Under the pieces are notes generated by a model. It did not search any database. It was not told the origin of the DNA and saw only the letters and a program-made list of their open reading frames with translations. This document shows positions 7,101 to 14,451 of a stretch of 22,908 nucleotides of DNA, one piece after another. Origin of the DNA: Methanobacteriota archaeon (lineage in GTDB: Archaea > Thermoplasmatota > Thermoplasmata > RBG-16-68-12); assembly GCA_005879015.1 (NCBI GenBank), contig VBMC01000082.1:1-22908 (forward strand), given 5' to 3'. A program made the translations under genes and the position numbers. Each line of letters begins with the position of its first letter. Positions within the stretch are counted from its first letter, which is position 1.

Positions 7101-9551
7101 AAGAGGCAGAAGGATGCGCTGAACGAGACGCTGCGGAAGCTCGAACGGTCGTACCTGGTAGCGCGCCGAGGCGTCGAGGAGACGCTTTATGCCGCGCGCG
7201 AGCCCGTTCGGGGACCGTTCGAAGAGGCGCTCGACAAGGTCCTCACGAAGCGGCTCGATGCGGACGGGCCGTACAGTGCGACGGAACTCGCGGTGGCCCT
7301 CGGCCTCGAGGCGGAGCTCGTCGAAGAGGTCCTGCGCGACCTCGAATCGGAGGGCGTCGTCTCCTCGGGCCACTTCCTGGTGGACAAGGAGTTCCAGTTC
7401 ATGCTCACGCGGGACCTCCAGCGCCTCCAGCGGAAGGGCGAGACCCGCGAGGTCTTCGATGAGACGCAGGTGAAGGCCTTCCTCCTGGAGAAACAATTCC
7501 GGAAGATCGAGACCCTCGACGACTTCTTCGACACGTTCCTCGAGGCCGGCATGGTCCTCGACATCTGGAACCACACGACGTCCTTCGACTACAAGGAATG
7601 GACGCGGAGGCGGTCGTCCGGGGACATCCTCGAGGGACGCTTCCTGAATGGCCGCGTGCGGTACGTCCGCGCGCGCGACGTCCCTCTCTTCCTCTCCGCC
7701 TTCCCGCGAAGTCCGCTCACCGAATTCGAGTCCAAGGTCCTCGACGTGATCCGGGCTTCGGAGGGAATTGACATTTGGGGGATCACTTCGAAGTTGCGCG
7801 AGGAGAAGGAACGGGTGAAGGAGGCCCTCGAGAAACTCGACTACGATGTGTACGTCATTCGAAAGTTCCAGGGCGACGGTTGGACCGCGCGGAACCTGTA
7901 CACGGCCTTCGACCCGCCCGCGAAGGAAGTGAAGGATGCCGTGGAATCACTCGTGAAGCGGTTCCTTGCGGCCTACGGCCCGGTGCCCTTTTCCGGGATC
8001 CGAGAATGGGCCCGGTTCGAGTGGGATGAACTCGAGCGGCTCGTAGACCGTCTCGAGGAGCAAGGCCTCGTGACCCGCATCCTGGTTACCGGGAAGGCGG
8101 AAGGCGAGATGTACGTCCTCGCGCAGGATCTGCCTGCCCTACGGAAGGCCTCGGGCAAGGCGGTCTCCGATCCCGTCCGCGTGCTGTCGCTCCTGGATCC
8201 CTGGACGCAGCCCTTGTGGGCCCAGGTCGCGAGCCGCTACGGGGAAGGTTGGTTCTTCCCCCTCGTGAAGGACGGGGACCTCGTCGGGATGGCGGAGGTC
8301 TGGGAGATGAGCGGGTGCATCGAGGTCCGCGAGCTCGACCTGGCGTCTCCCGATCTGCTGAAGGAGGCGATCGACGGTCTCGTGCGGATGATGGCGTTCT
8401 ACGCGCTTCGAGGGGTCGACGTGTTGCGTGTCACTCGATTCCAAGGCAAGGACGTCCCGGAGGCGGAAGACCTCTCCCCATGGAAGCGAGCCGGCTTCGT
8501 GCGGTTCTCCGATTTCGTCGCGTACGGGCCGATCGTCCCCCTCGACTTCGAGAAGAGCGATCTTCTTGCCTACACGCTCCACAAGCAAGGCATCGCGGCG
8601 GAGACGCGGTTCGCGGATCCGATCGGGGCCGCGAAAGCCCTCGGTGGACTTCGATCCGATTTCGCGGCAAGGCTCCGGGTGAAAGACTTCCGACCGTTGG
8701 ACCGATTGCATCGGAACGGTCTGCTCTCTAAGGGCCTCGCGATCCCCGAATACTGGACCTACTGCTCCGAGGACGACCTCGGTCTCTTCAAGGCCGCGAA
8801 AGGGACGCGACTCACCAAAGACATGAAGACGGTCCTGAAGTTGATCGAAGAGGAAGGCCCGATCTCCCGCCAACGACTCCTCGTCCTCTCGGACCTCAGC
8901 CGCCCATCGACCGCGACCGCGCTCCGGAACCTGTACGAGGGACTCCATGTGACGCGGGACGCGGACAACCGCTATCGCCTCGTTCCGGACCTGAAGATCG
9001 GTCGGGAGGAGGCCCGCCGAGATGTGTTGCGCCGCATCATCCGGAGCCTCGGCGTGACGTCGGCGGAATCCCTCGCGGCATACACGCGGTTCGAGTACAA
9101 CATGGGGGAGACCCGCCAGCGTCTCCGGGAGTTCGAAGGAGAGGGCTGGCTCACGAAAGGCTTCCTCGGCCGCGGCGAGCGCACCGTGATGTGGATCCTG
9201 AAGGACGACATCGATCGGGTCGGGCAAATCGGGTTCCGGCGAAAGTTCGTGCTCACGCCGATGGACAACCTGTTCCTGTATCTGCGCGAGGCGATCGTCG
9301 CGAAGTTCCACATGGGCTATTGCTACGTCGTCTTCGACGGCCCCGAGATGGTCGCGGCGTTCAAAGCCCGCCGGCGGAAGTGGCAACTCATGGTCACGGA
9401 GTTCCAGGGCGACCCGGCCGCCCGCCGGATCGTCGATCTGTGGGAATCCGAGAACGAGCTCGCGGTGGAGGAGCAGGTCGATCGCATCTCGGACCACGAA
9501 GTCATGGAGTGGTACGCCAAGATGTACGGCCGTGGTGCCGCGGACAAGTGA
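4140..9551 (+). CDS. lhr: Giant Lhr-family DNA helicase with tandem AlkZ-like C-terminal modules
   Basis: 1803 residues. Superfamily 2 helicase motifs are clear: PTGSGKT (55-61), DEIH (179-182), SAT (214-216), TLIFTNTRSGTE (motif IV) and QRIGRAGH (370-377). The winged-helix and Lhr core continue to about residue 860, the usual length of the Lhr core. The remaining 940 residues hold winged-helix-like units (near 967-1022, 1027-1080, 1196-1244, 1268-1320, 1558-1617, 1625-1690). They also contain two copies of a winged-helix plus beta module: RFEW (1292) with LLDP (1351-1354), and RFEY (1650) with LTPMD (1705-1709). Lhr enzymes are 3'-5' translocases linked to DNA repair. Bacterial Lhr C-terminal domains resemble AlkZ glycosylases, and E. 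coli's has been reported to remove uracil. Start is uncertain: TTG 4140 (GAGG upstream) or ATG 4191. The core family call is firm; the role of the C-terminal half is inferred. Confidence 0.92.
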   Translation: MLHKVRTAATKDEVLGLMEPLVRDWFQSKFKDLTEPQAYAVPLIHARKSVLVSSPTGSGKTLTAFLSIINELYAKQLRGELEDRIYCLYVSPLKALANDINRNLEEPLRELTELARKEGKPEPLVRVGVRSGDTSPQERQKQVRRPPHIFITTPESIAIILSTPKFREHFAKVEWVILDEIHEVCSSKRGSLLSICLERLREQTGQDFVRIGLSATIAPIEEEAKFLAGFANGKVRDMYIVEVDTRKSLDLAVLCPVRDITAVPMEVANARMYDLLSGLIDDHRTTLIFTNTRSGTEHVSFRLKERGVEDLEAHHGSLSKVTRLDVEQKLKEGKLKAAVSSTSLELGIDIGYIDLVVQIGSPKSVAKGLQRIGRAGHAYGETATGRMIAFEPWDLMECATLAKAAYDNRIDRVEIPHNPLDVLAQALVTMSLEKRWGVDEAFELARRSYPFHDLTKKDFLAVLDYLSSRNPDIKVFAKIWLDEEEARFGKKKGTRMIYYTNVGTIPEEGTYHVFSERGSPLGELSEKFVEYLSPSDVFVLGGRTYQFVRVRGTSVYVKDASGHKPTVPSWTGEMLPRSFDLSIAVGEFRRDLAAKIAKDGEAAAKEWLQQEYRTDTGSAQSLVSYVQEQVALIPDLPTDRRVLLEGYIDVKGNRNVIFHYPFGRRVNDALSRAFAFAVTETHRTNVRVSVTDDNFMITVPKRIELKGLAKLVTSKNLEDLLRRAIRNTELFKQRFRHCATRSFMILRNYKGREVSIGRQQLRSQRVLDWLHEIVDFPVVKETYNEILHEVMDLDHAREILGRIEAGEITVAESDFASLPSPFAHNVVLQGVSDLVLMEDRSALLRELHRKVLERVMPSDQISSIQFQPGEIVEYFRRKLPKVARKEDILSYLDRVGDANLLQEKGRNVFDVATASFSDVRKWSGQLMDDGLIESVWTPQGIHWAPKDHVPNYVSVYAQRSRLKPPEEKVLSLLKEKPLTHKELLRKTKRQKDALNETLRKLERSYLVARRGVEETLYAAREPVRGPFEEALDKVLTKRLDADGPYSATELAVALGLEAELVEEVLRDLESEGVVSSGHFLVDKEFQFMLTRDLQRLQRKGETREVFDETQVKAFLLEKQFRKIETLDDFFDTFLEAGMVLDIWNHTTSFDYKEWTRRRSSGDILEGRFLNGRVRYVRARDVPLFLSAFPRSPLTEFESKVLDVIRASEGIDIWGITSKLREEKERVKEALEKLDYDVYVIRKFQGDGWTARNLYTAFDPPAKEVKDAVESLVKRFLAAYGPVPFSGIREWARFEWDELERLVDRLEEQGLVTRILVTGKAEGEMYVLAQDLPALRKASGKAVSDPVRVLSLLDPWTQPLWAQVASRYGEGWFFPLVKDGDLVGMAEVWEMSGCIEVRELDLASPDLLKEAIDGLVRMMAFYALRGVDVLRVTRFQGKDVPEAEDLSPWKRAGFVRFSDFVAYGPIVPLDFEKSDLLAYTLHKQGIAAETRFADPIGAAKALGGLRSDFAARLRVKDFRPLDRLHRNGLLSKGLAIPEYWTYCSEDDLGLFKAAKGTRLTKDMKTVLKLIEEEGPISRQRLLVLSDLSRPSTATALRNLYEGLHVTRDADNRYRLVPDLKIGREEARRDVLRRIIRSLGVTSAESLAAYTRFEYNMGETRQRLREFEGEGWLTKGFLGRGERTVMWILKDDIDRVGQIGFRRKFVLTPMDNLFLYLREAIVAKFHMGYCYVVFDGPEMVAAFKARRRKWQLMVTEFQGDPAARRIVDLWESENELAVEEQVDRISDHEVMEWYAKMYGRGAADK

Positions 9552-9611
9552 TTCTCCGAAGGTCGCGGGCAAGTTCATAGCGCGAGATTCCGTTGCGCCC
9601 CTGGGGAGAAC

Positions 9612-10157
9612 ATGGGAGTCCTCGGCATCGACACGATCGCGATTGTCGTCTCGGATCGGCACAAGGCGATTCGATGGTATCGGGACGTCCTCGGACTCGA
9701 CGTCGCGTACATCGGACCGCGCATTTCGAACGTGGACCCGTCCGTTCAAGGGACGCCGGACGACGCGGGTCACTGGATCGAGATGGGCCCTCTCCGTCCG
9801 CGGACCCGCGTGCACGTCTGCCAGATGGACGAAGCGGAACCGGGTCCGACCGGGATCACGTTCCTCACGGACGACATCCTTGCGGACTACGAGCGGATGC
9901 AGGAGATGGGCGTCGAGTTTCCCGTGCCGCCCGAGAAGATGGAATGGGGCGAGTGGCTCGGCCAGTTCGCCGACCCGGACGGAAATGTGTTCGATCTCAA
10001 GCAACCGATTTCGACCCGGGATTGGAGGGGACAGCCGCCGGCGGGTAAGCCATCCACGCGACCGCGGGTCAAGCGGGCTCGGCGCGCCCGCGCCTCTCCA
10101 GCAGGAGGACGCGGTCGGCGCACGAGGCGGCCTCATCGAACCGCCCCAGCTTGGTGA
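9612..10157 (+). CDS. VOC superfamily (glyoxalase/bleomycin-resistance-like) protein
   Basis: 181 residues as read. Residues 1-132 form a typical vicinal-oxygen-chelate domain: IDTIAIVVSDRHKAIRWYRDVLGLDV (6-31), a central segment ending in THVHVCQMDE-like sequence, and ADPDGNVFDLKQP at the end. The usual first metal ligand (His) is Thr or Asp here and the last (Glu) is Asp, so glyoxalase I activity is unlikely; an unknown dioxygenase, isomerase or binding role is possible. GGGGAG (9603-9608) precedes the ATG. The Arg/Pro-rich tail (about 135-181) matches nothing in the family and lies over the end of the opposite-strand TPR gene (89-nt overlap). It may be read-through caused by a frameshift, since a TAA in the next frame occurs at 10046. 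It follows the helicase by 60 nt on the same strand. Confidence 0.8.
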   Translation: MGVLGIDTIAIVVSDRHKAIRWYRDVLGLDVAYIGPRISNVDPSVQGTPDDAGHWIEMGPLRPRTRVHVCQMDEAEPGPTGITFLTDDILADYERMQEMGVEFPVPPEKMEWGEWLGQFADPDGNVFDLKQPISTRDWRGQPPAGKPSTRPRVKRARRARASPAGGRGRRTRRPHRTAPAW

Positions 10158-12069
10158 AGACGAAGCCTTTGTTCACCCACGCGCCGCGGTAACCCGGATC
10201 GATTTCCAGGGCGCGGTCATAACAGCGAAGCGCGTCTTCGAACTTCCCGAGCCGCGCGAGCGCGTTCCCCTTGTTGTTCCAGGCGACTTCGAAGAGAGGG
10301 TTCACCTTGATCGCCGCATTGAAACACCGCAGGGCGTCCATGAGCTGCCCCATCCGGGTCAGGGCGTTGCCCTTGTTCACCCAGGCCACCTCGTTCCGTG
10401 GGTTGATGTCGAGGGCCGTGTCGATCGCGCGGAGCGCCTCCTCGTACCGGCCGAGCAGAATCAACGTGGCGCCTTTCCCGTACCACGGGATCTCGGCTCC
10501 CGGAACATCGGCCCGGGCCGTGGCGATCGCCCGATCGTATTCGACGAGCGATTGCTCGTAGTTCTTCCGCTGGACGTCCCGTTCCGCCCGCACCAGTTGG
10601 CGTCGGAGGACGGTCGTCGATTGGCGGCGGAGGATCTCGGTCGCGGCGAGGGCCGCCGGCCACGGCGTCCCGACGAGGATGCCGATCACCCACGGGATCG
10701 TCAGCCGGTAGGCAGGGTCCAAGGCTTCCGCGAATCCGTGGCCGGCGATCGGGACGGCAGCGGCGATGGCGAGCCAGGCTCGATGCGGGCTTCGGAGGAG
10801 CCGTCGGGTCGCCCAGGAAAACGGGAATGCGGCCGCGAGGGCAAGCGCCGTCACCTCGGTGGAAGGCCCATTCCGGAAGATGGCGGCGCCGAGGCCGAGA
10901 AGGATGCCCGCGACCAGAAGGAACGCGTCGAACCGAGGGGGCGCTGCGGTGTTTCGCCGCGGAAACGCGATGGATTGGTAGGCCGCGATGCCGATGAGGA
11001 CCGTGGCGATTCCGGCGCTCACGAGGGGCTGCCCGAGGGCTCCGGCGAGCATCAAGCCGACGGCGGCCGCGAGCACGAGCCCGCCCAGCGTTTCCGCTGG
11101 TAGACCGGTCCTCGGCGGTGAGGACGCGCTCGCCTTCTTGCGAACGATGCGATTGGAAGGGACGGGGACCGTTCGGATGGGCGGCGCCTTCGTTGGAGGT
11201 CTCGCCGGCAGCGTGACCAGGAGCGGTTCCATCCGGGTCTCCATCGCGATCGGAGCTTTCGAAGGCTCAATCCGATTCGCTCGCGGCTCGGCTGTTGGTC
11301 GCGACGTCGTAGGCGGTTTCGCTGCCGGCGGTTTCGCCGCGATTGTGGGCTTAGCCGCGGGAGGAGACGCCTCCTTCGGCTTGGACGCGATGCTGGGAGC
11401 TCGCGCTGGTGGAATCGGAGCGGGCGACTTCGGGATCGGGCGAGGGGTTGCGTTCGGAGGCTGTTCGCGCGGAGTCAGAGGGACCGGCGTGAGCAAAGGC
11501 CGTTCCGTTTCTTCGAGGAAAATGTCGACTTTCTCGAGCGCCCGTTCCCGTTCCACGACTTTCGGAGTGGGAATCGCCATCGCGGGGCCTGTGGCAGGAA
11601 CTGGCTTCGGTGTCGGGGCTTCCCGAAGCGCCTCGCCACAAATTTCGCACTCGACGACCTCGGGATCGTTGTCGGCCCCGCACACCGGGCAGAGGACGAG
11701 GTCGAGGATGTCCTCTTCCTCCGCCGCGGGTCCCTCGGCCTCGGTCTCGAATTCCGCCGCGCATCGTGGACATTTCGAGTCCCCCGCGCCGACGAATCCG
11801 CCGCAATTCGTGCAGATGAACAAGAGGCCGACTTCGCCCTTCTCGAGGACGCGGTTCGGATCGCGGTCCCGGAGCTGTTTCGGATGGCGGAAACCCGCCT
11901 CGAACAATTTGAGCGCTCTCTCCCGGTCGAGCCCGAAGGCTCGGCTCAGCCGGACGACGGCCTCGTCGATCACGAAGGCCCCGCAGTTCCTGCACTCCGT
12001 CTCGTCTGGAGGGATGGGCTCCTGGCAAACGGGACAAAGAACCCGGGGCTGTTTCCCGGGCATCGACAT
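10069..12069 (-). CDS. Zinc-ribbon, membrane, TPR multidomain protein
   Basis: 666 residues with a mosaic layout. Three zinc ribbons come first: C12/C15/C26/C29, C86/C89/C100/C103 and C127/C130/C141/C144. Between the first two is a helix-hairpin-like segment (about 36-76). A Pro/Ala/Lys-rich, low-complexity linker covers about 150-325, then about six to eight hydrophobic segments (330-490). The C-terminus holds about four tetratricopeptide repeats, with units such as AWVNKGNALTRMGQLMDAL and AWNNKGNALARLGKFEDAL. The combination suggests a membrane-anchored scaffold with cytosolic zinc-ribbon and TPR ends binding partner proteins or nucleic acid; the partners are unknown. ATG 12069 is chosen because AGTTTATG (12093-12100 on the minus strand) lies about 28 nt upstream, fitting a leaderless mRNA; ATG 12063 is possible. 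Confidence 0.85.
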   Translation of the reverse strand: MSMPGKQPRVLCPVCQEPIPPDETECRNCGAFVIDEAVVRLSRAFGLDRERALKLFEAGFRHPKQLRDRDPNRVLEKGEVGLLFICTNCGGFVGAGDSKCPRCAAEFETEAEGPAAEEEDILDLVLCPVCGADNDPEVVECEICGEALREAPTPKPVPATGPAMAIPTPKVVERERALEKVDIFLEETERPLLTPVPLTPREQPPNATPRPIPKSPAPIPPARAPSIASKPKEASPPAAKPTIAAKPPAAKPPTTSRPTAEPRANRIEPSKAPIAMETRMEPLLVTLPARPPTKAPPIRTVPVPSNRIVRKKASASSPPRTGLPAETLGGLVLAAAVGLMLAGALGQPLVSAGIATVLIGIAAYQSIAFPRRNTAAPPRFDAFLLVAGILLGLGAAIFRNGPSTEVTALALAAAFPFSWATRRLLRSPHRAWLAIAAAVPIAGHGFAEALDPAYRLTIPWVIGILVGTPWPAALAATEILRRQSTTVLRRQLVRAERDVQRKNYEQSLVEYDRAIATARADVPGAEIPWYGKGATLILLGRYEEALRAIDTALDINPRNEVAWVNKGNALTRMGQLMDALRCFNAAIKVNPLFEVAWNNKGNALARLGKFEDALRCYDRALEIDPGYRGAWVNKGFVFTKLGRFDEAASCADRVLLLERRGRAEPA

Positions 12070-12092
12070 TGGCTTCGAGTCGTCCCGAGCCC

Positions 12093-12100
12093 CATAAACT
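12093..12100 (-). promoter_or_regulatory. TATA-like box of the zinc-ribbon/TPR gene
   Basis: On the minus strand AGTTTATG lies about 28 nt before the ATG at 12069, consistent with leaderless transcription. Confidence 0.5.
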
Positions 12101-12142
12101 CACCCTTCCCGTTGTCATCTCCGATACCCGGCCGGACGCGCG

Positions 12143-12150
12143 CTTAAGTA
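12143..12150 (+). promoter_or_regulatory. TATA-like box of the PrsW-like gene
   Basis: CTTAAGTA is centred 29 nt upstream of the ATG at 12176, with no Shine-Dalgarno; this is the expected spacing for a leaderless archaeal mRNA. Confidence 0.6.
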
Positions 12151-12175
12151 TCGCCCCTCGCTTGGTCCGCCTGCG

Positions 12176-12910
12176 ATGGCGTCGAATGTCGATTTCCTCG
12201 TCGCTTTCCTCCTGGGGATTCTCCCGGCTATCGGGATCCTGTGGACGTCCCTGCGCCGGTTCGACCGGCCGTACGTCGACCGGACGCTATTCGACGACCG
12301 CCGGGTGTTCGGGAGCCTGGCCGTGGGCCTTGTGTTCGGGACGATCGCGAGCGTCTTCGCCCTGTCCATCCCGCGAACCGATATCGTCGGGGTCCTCGTC
12401 GCGGTTTCGGCGAGTTTCTTGTTCGAGGAATCGTTCAAGCTCGTCTGGCTGAACCGTCGAAGGTACCAAGGGCGCTTCGACACGACCTTCTACGGCGTCC
12501 CGCTGGGAACCGGCATCGCCGCGAGCGGGGTCGTCGCGGCCGCGTGGGCCTCCCGCGATGTCCTGTACGTCCCGGAGACCTTCGGCTTGCTCGTCCTCTA
12601 TTCGATCGGTCTCGGGCTCGTCAACGCAGACACCGGCGCCCTGATCGGGTTCGGCGCCTCGCGGGGCGAGATGTGGCGGTATTTCCTGCGCGCCATTGCA
12701 GTTCGCTTCGCCTACGGCGCGTTCCTGTTCCCGTTCATCCTTCCGGGCATCCCCGACGTCTACGCGGCCCTTTCCGTGACCACCGCGGCCGGGTTTGGCT
12801 TGCTCGTCTATTACTACGTCTACCGTCGGATCCTCCCGGGCACGCTGCCCGAGGAGCTCCGCCGCGAGTTGCGCCGGGAACGGCGCCGAGCGTCCCTGCC
12901 TAGGGGCTGA
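12176..12910 (+). CDS. PrsW-like multi-pass membrane protein, probably lacking protease residues
   Basis: 244 residues with about seven hydrophobic segments and a basic C-terminus (RRELRRERRRASLPRG). The segment FLFEESFKLVWL (82-92) contains EExxK (Glu84, Glu85, Lys88), the first motif of PrsW-type intramembrane metalloproteases. It is followed by FYGVPLGTGIAASG (105-118) and VNADTGALIGFGAS (149-162), which sit where the family has a Gly-rich GFA..E motif and an H-containing motif. The second glutamate and the metal-binding histidine appear to be replaced (Gly118; Asn150/Ala151), so peptidase activity is doubtful. The resemblance is weak outside these blocks, so 'multi-pass membrane protein' is the safe call. 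It is divergent from the zinc-ribbon/TPR gene, with promoters about 45 bp apart, suggesting possible co-regulation. Confidence 0.65.
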   Translation: MASNVDFLVAFLLGILPAIGILWTSLRRFDRPYVDRTLFDDRRVFGSLAVGLVFGTIASVFALSIPRTDIVGVLVAVSASFLFEESFKLVWLNRRRYQGRFDTTFYGVPLGTGIAASGVVAAAWASRDVLYVPETFGLLVLYSIGLGLVNADTGALIGFGASRGEMWRYFLRAIAVRFAYGAFLFPFILPGIPDVYAALSVTTAAGFGLLVYYYVYRRILPGTLPEELRRELRRERRRASLPRG

Positions 12911-12913
12911 GGC

Positions 12914-13312
12914 TCACCGCTCGGTAGAACCCGTCCTTCGGTTCCATAGAACCCGTGTCCAATCTCCGAGGGAGAAGACCTCGAGTTCTCTCGTCAGTTC
13001 GACGGCGGCGGCCCGGAGCCGGCCCGCACGATCGTGCGGCTTTGATGCGACGCCCACGATCCGGAGGTGGACGTCCCTGGACCGCCTTCGGCGCGCGGGC
13101 GCGGCGGCTTTCCGATATGCGGCGAGTCCGCCGGCGAGCTCCGCGCTCACTTGCCCGACGAGCGACGCCAGTTCGCGCGCGGTGTCGGCTCGCGCCCGCA
13201 CCCGGGACGGGGCGATTCGGATTTCAAATCCACACGCGCAGGTCGTCGTCTTCTGTTTCAGGTCCACGCCCTTGGCCCGTTTGCATCGAGGGCAGACGAT
13301 GACGCCGTACAT
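12914..13312 (-). CDS. DUF1922-like zinc-ribbon protein
   Basis: 132 residues. The N-terminus is a compact zinc ribbon, C7-P-R-C10 with C25-A-C27-G, in the frame MYGVIVCPRCKRAKG...KTTTCACGFEI. This is the pattern of small archaeal DUF1922 proteins. The remainder (35-132) is Arg/Ala-rich and mostly helical, with a basic patch APARRRRSR around 70-80, suggesting nucleic-acid contact. It starts 3 nt after the pdaD stop, so the two are almost certainly co-transcribed. No enzyme activity can be assigned. It ends close to the convergent PrsW-like gene. Confidence 0.72.
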   Translation of the reverse strand: MYGVIVCPRCKRAKGVDLKQKTTTCACGFEIRIAPSRVRARADTARELASLVGQVSAELAGGLAAYRKAAAPARRRRSRDVHLRIVGVASKPHDRAGRLRAAAVELTRELEVFSLGDWTRVLWNRRTGSTER

Positions 13313-13315
13313 TCG

Positions 13316-13783
13316 TCACGCGAGGAACACGAGCGCGGCAAGGCAGGCGCCGTAGTGATCCATGGGAATGCTCAGTTCTTCGATGCGGTAGTCGATTCGT
13401 CGGAACTTGATGCCGCGCAATTTCGCCATCTCTCCCATCTTCCACTCCATGACCTCGCGGAGGGAGTTCTTCGTACCGTGCATGTGGCCTTCCGCGACAT
13501 AGCCGCCGAAGCCGTCGTCCCGGAATCCGTAGGCGATGCCGGCCGAGACCGTCTCGCCTTCCCCGCCCCGTTGCTGGGCGAGGACGCAGTGCGTGATGGC
13601 GCCCATCGGCAAGTCCCTCTTGCGCACGGGCTTGATGCCGACCGGCAAGACGGAAGAGACCGACACGATGTTTTGCTCCGCGAGGCCCGCGTTCTGGAGG
13701 GCCTCGTCGAAGGCGTTCAGGTCCGAGACCTTAGAGACCGCCTTGCCGGACGTGACGAAAAACTTGGTCGGGATCGGTAGCAT
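13316..13783 (-). CDS. pdaD: Pyruvoyl-dependent arginine decarboxylase
   Basis: 155 residues, the usual family length of about 155-165. The enzyme converts arginine to agmatine, the first step of archaeal polyamine synthesis (and of agmatidine supply for tRNA-Ile). The proenzyme cleaves itself at a Ser-Ser bond to form the pyruvoyl group: VSSVLP with Ser43-Ser44 is present. Other marks are the N-terminal PTKFFVTSGKAVSKVSDLNAFDEAL (5-29) and GYVAEGHMHGT (94-104), whose glutamate (Glu98) matches the family's proton donor region. A CCTTAAGT box on the minus strand (13818-13825) lies about 38 nt upstream, implying a leader of about 12 nt. Downstream it is coupled to a DUF1922-like gene. Confidence 0.88.
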   Translation of the reverse strand: MLPIPTKFFVTSGKAVSKVSDLNAFDEALQNAGLAEQNIVSVSSVLPVGIKPVRKRDLPMGAITHCVLAQQRGGEGETVSAGIAYGFRDDGFGGYVAEGHMHGTKNSLREVMEWKMGEMAKLRGIKFRRIDYRIEELSIPMDHYGACLAALVFLA

Positions 13784-13817
13784 GGAACCCTGCGAGCACG
13801 CCGCATTGTCGGGCGGG

Positions 13818-13825
13818 ACTTAAGG
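13818..13825 (-). promoter_or_regulatory. TATA-like box of pdaD
   Basis: Minus-strand CCTTAAGT, centred about 38 nt upstream of the pdaD ATG; a short leader is expected. Confidence 0.45.
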
Positions 13826-13863
13826 ATTTGCAAAACGGACGCGGGTTTCTCGCCGACTAATAT

Positions 13864-14451
13864 CTACTGATTAATATGTATTAGGCTGGATGGACTGACC
13901 GGCTTCGGCTCGCGAGGAGGTGGTGAGGGAAATTCCGCGGGCACGCTCTTGCCCATACTGTACGCGTCCTCGCCCCAGGAGTAGTACCCGTACAGCACGC
14001 CGTCCGTGCGATACCCGAGCCTGCGGTACAGTTCGATGGCCGCGAAGTTCCGCGTGCTCACCTCGAGCCGGATCGTCGAGACCCCTCGCTCCCGGCCGAT
14101 CGCTTCCGCTGCCCGCATCATGCGGGTCGCGATGCCACGCCGACGAGCTTGCGGGTTCACCCCGACGGAAAGGACTCGGCACGTGTGCCCTTCGAACAGC
14201 AGCATCATCACCGCCGCGAAGCCGGAGACTCCGTCCTGAACGAGGGTCAGAGCGTGATTGTTGCCGAGGATCCATGCGACATGATCCCGACGGAATGGGT
14301 GTTCTTGGAAGCAAGAGACCTCGAAGGAGTAGAGCGATTCAAGGTCCGCCGGCCCTGCGACTCGCAACACAGAATGCGAGGACGCAGCGCAAGTAGTTGT
14401 CCTTTTCGACTCGGATTGCACTTCTGAAAACCTGACGCGGCGCACCTTCAT
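13864..14451 (-). CDS. GNAT-family N-acetyltransferase (RimI-like)
   Basis: 195 residues. The acetyl-CoA binding motif is clear: VLSVGVNPQARRRGIATRMMRAAE (about 92-115), with the R-x-x-G-x-A turn. It is followed by IRLEVSTRNFAAIELYRRLGY (126-147), the motif B region typical of RimI/ArdI N-terminal acetyltransferases, and YYSWGEDAYSMGKSVP (155-170). Archaeal relatives acetylate protein N-termini; this role is inferred. The C-terminal tail is Pro-rich and ends in an AT-rich stretch unlike the rest of the gene. The ATG overlaps the stop of the upstream methyltransferase (ATGA, 14448-14451), so the pair forms an operon with translational coupling. The first 28 residues lie ahead of the domain, so a downstream start cannot be excluded. 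Confidence 0.82.
   Translation of the reverse strand: MKVRRVRFSEVQSESKRTTTCAASSHSVLRVAGPADLESLYSFEVSCFQEHPFRRDHVAWILGNNHALTLVQDGVSGFAAVMMLLFEGHTCRVLSVGVNPQARRRGIATRMMRAAEAIGRERGVSTIRLEVSTRNFAAIELYRRLGYRTDGVLYGYYSWGEDAYSMGKSVPAEFPSPPPREPKPVSPSSLIHINQ

Noticed and set aside
9532..11103. Plus-strand frame of about 520 codons antisense to the zinc-ribbon/TPR gene
   Set aside because: Low-complexity composition and complete overlap with a protein having clear TPRs on the other strand.
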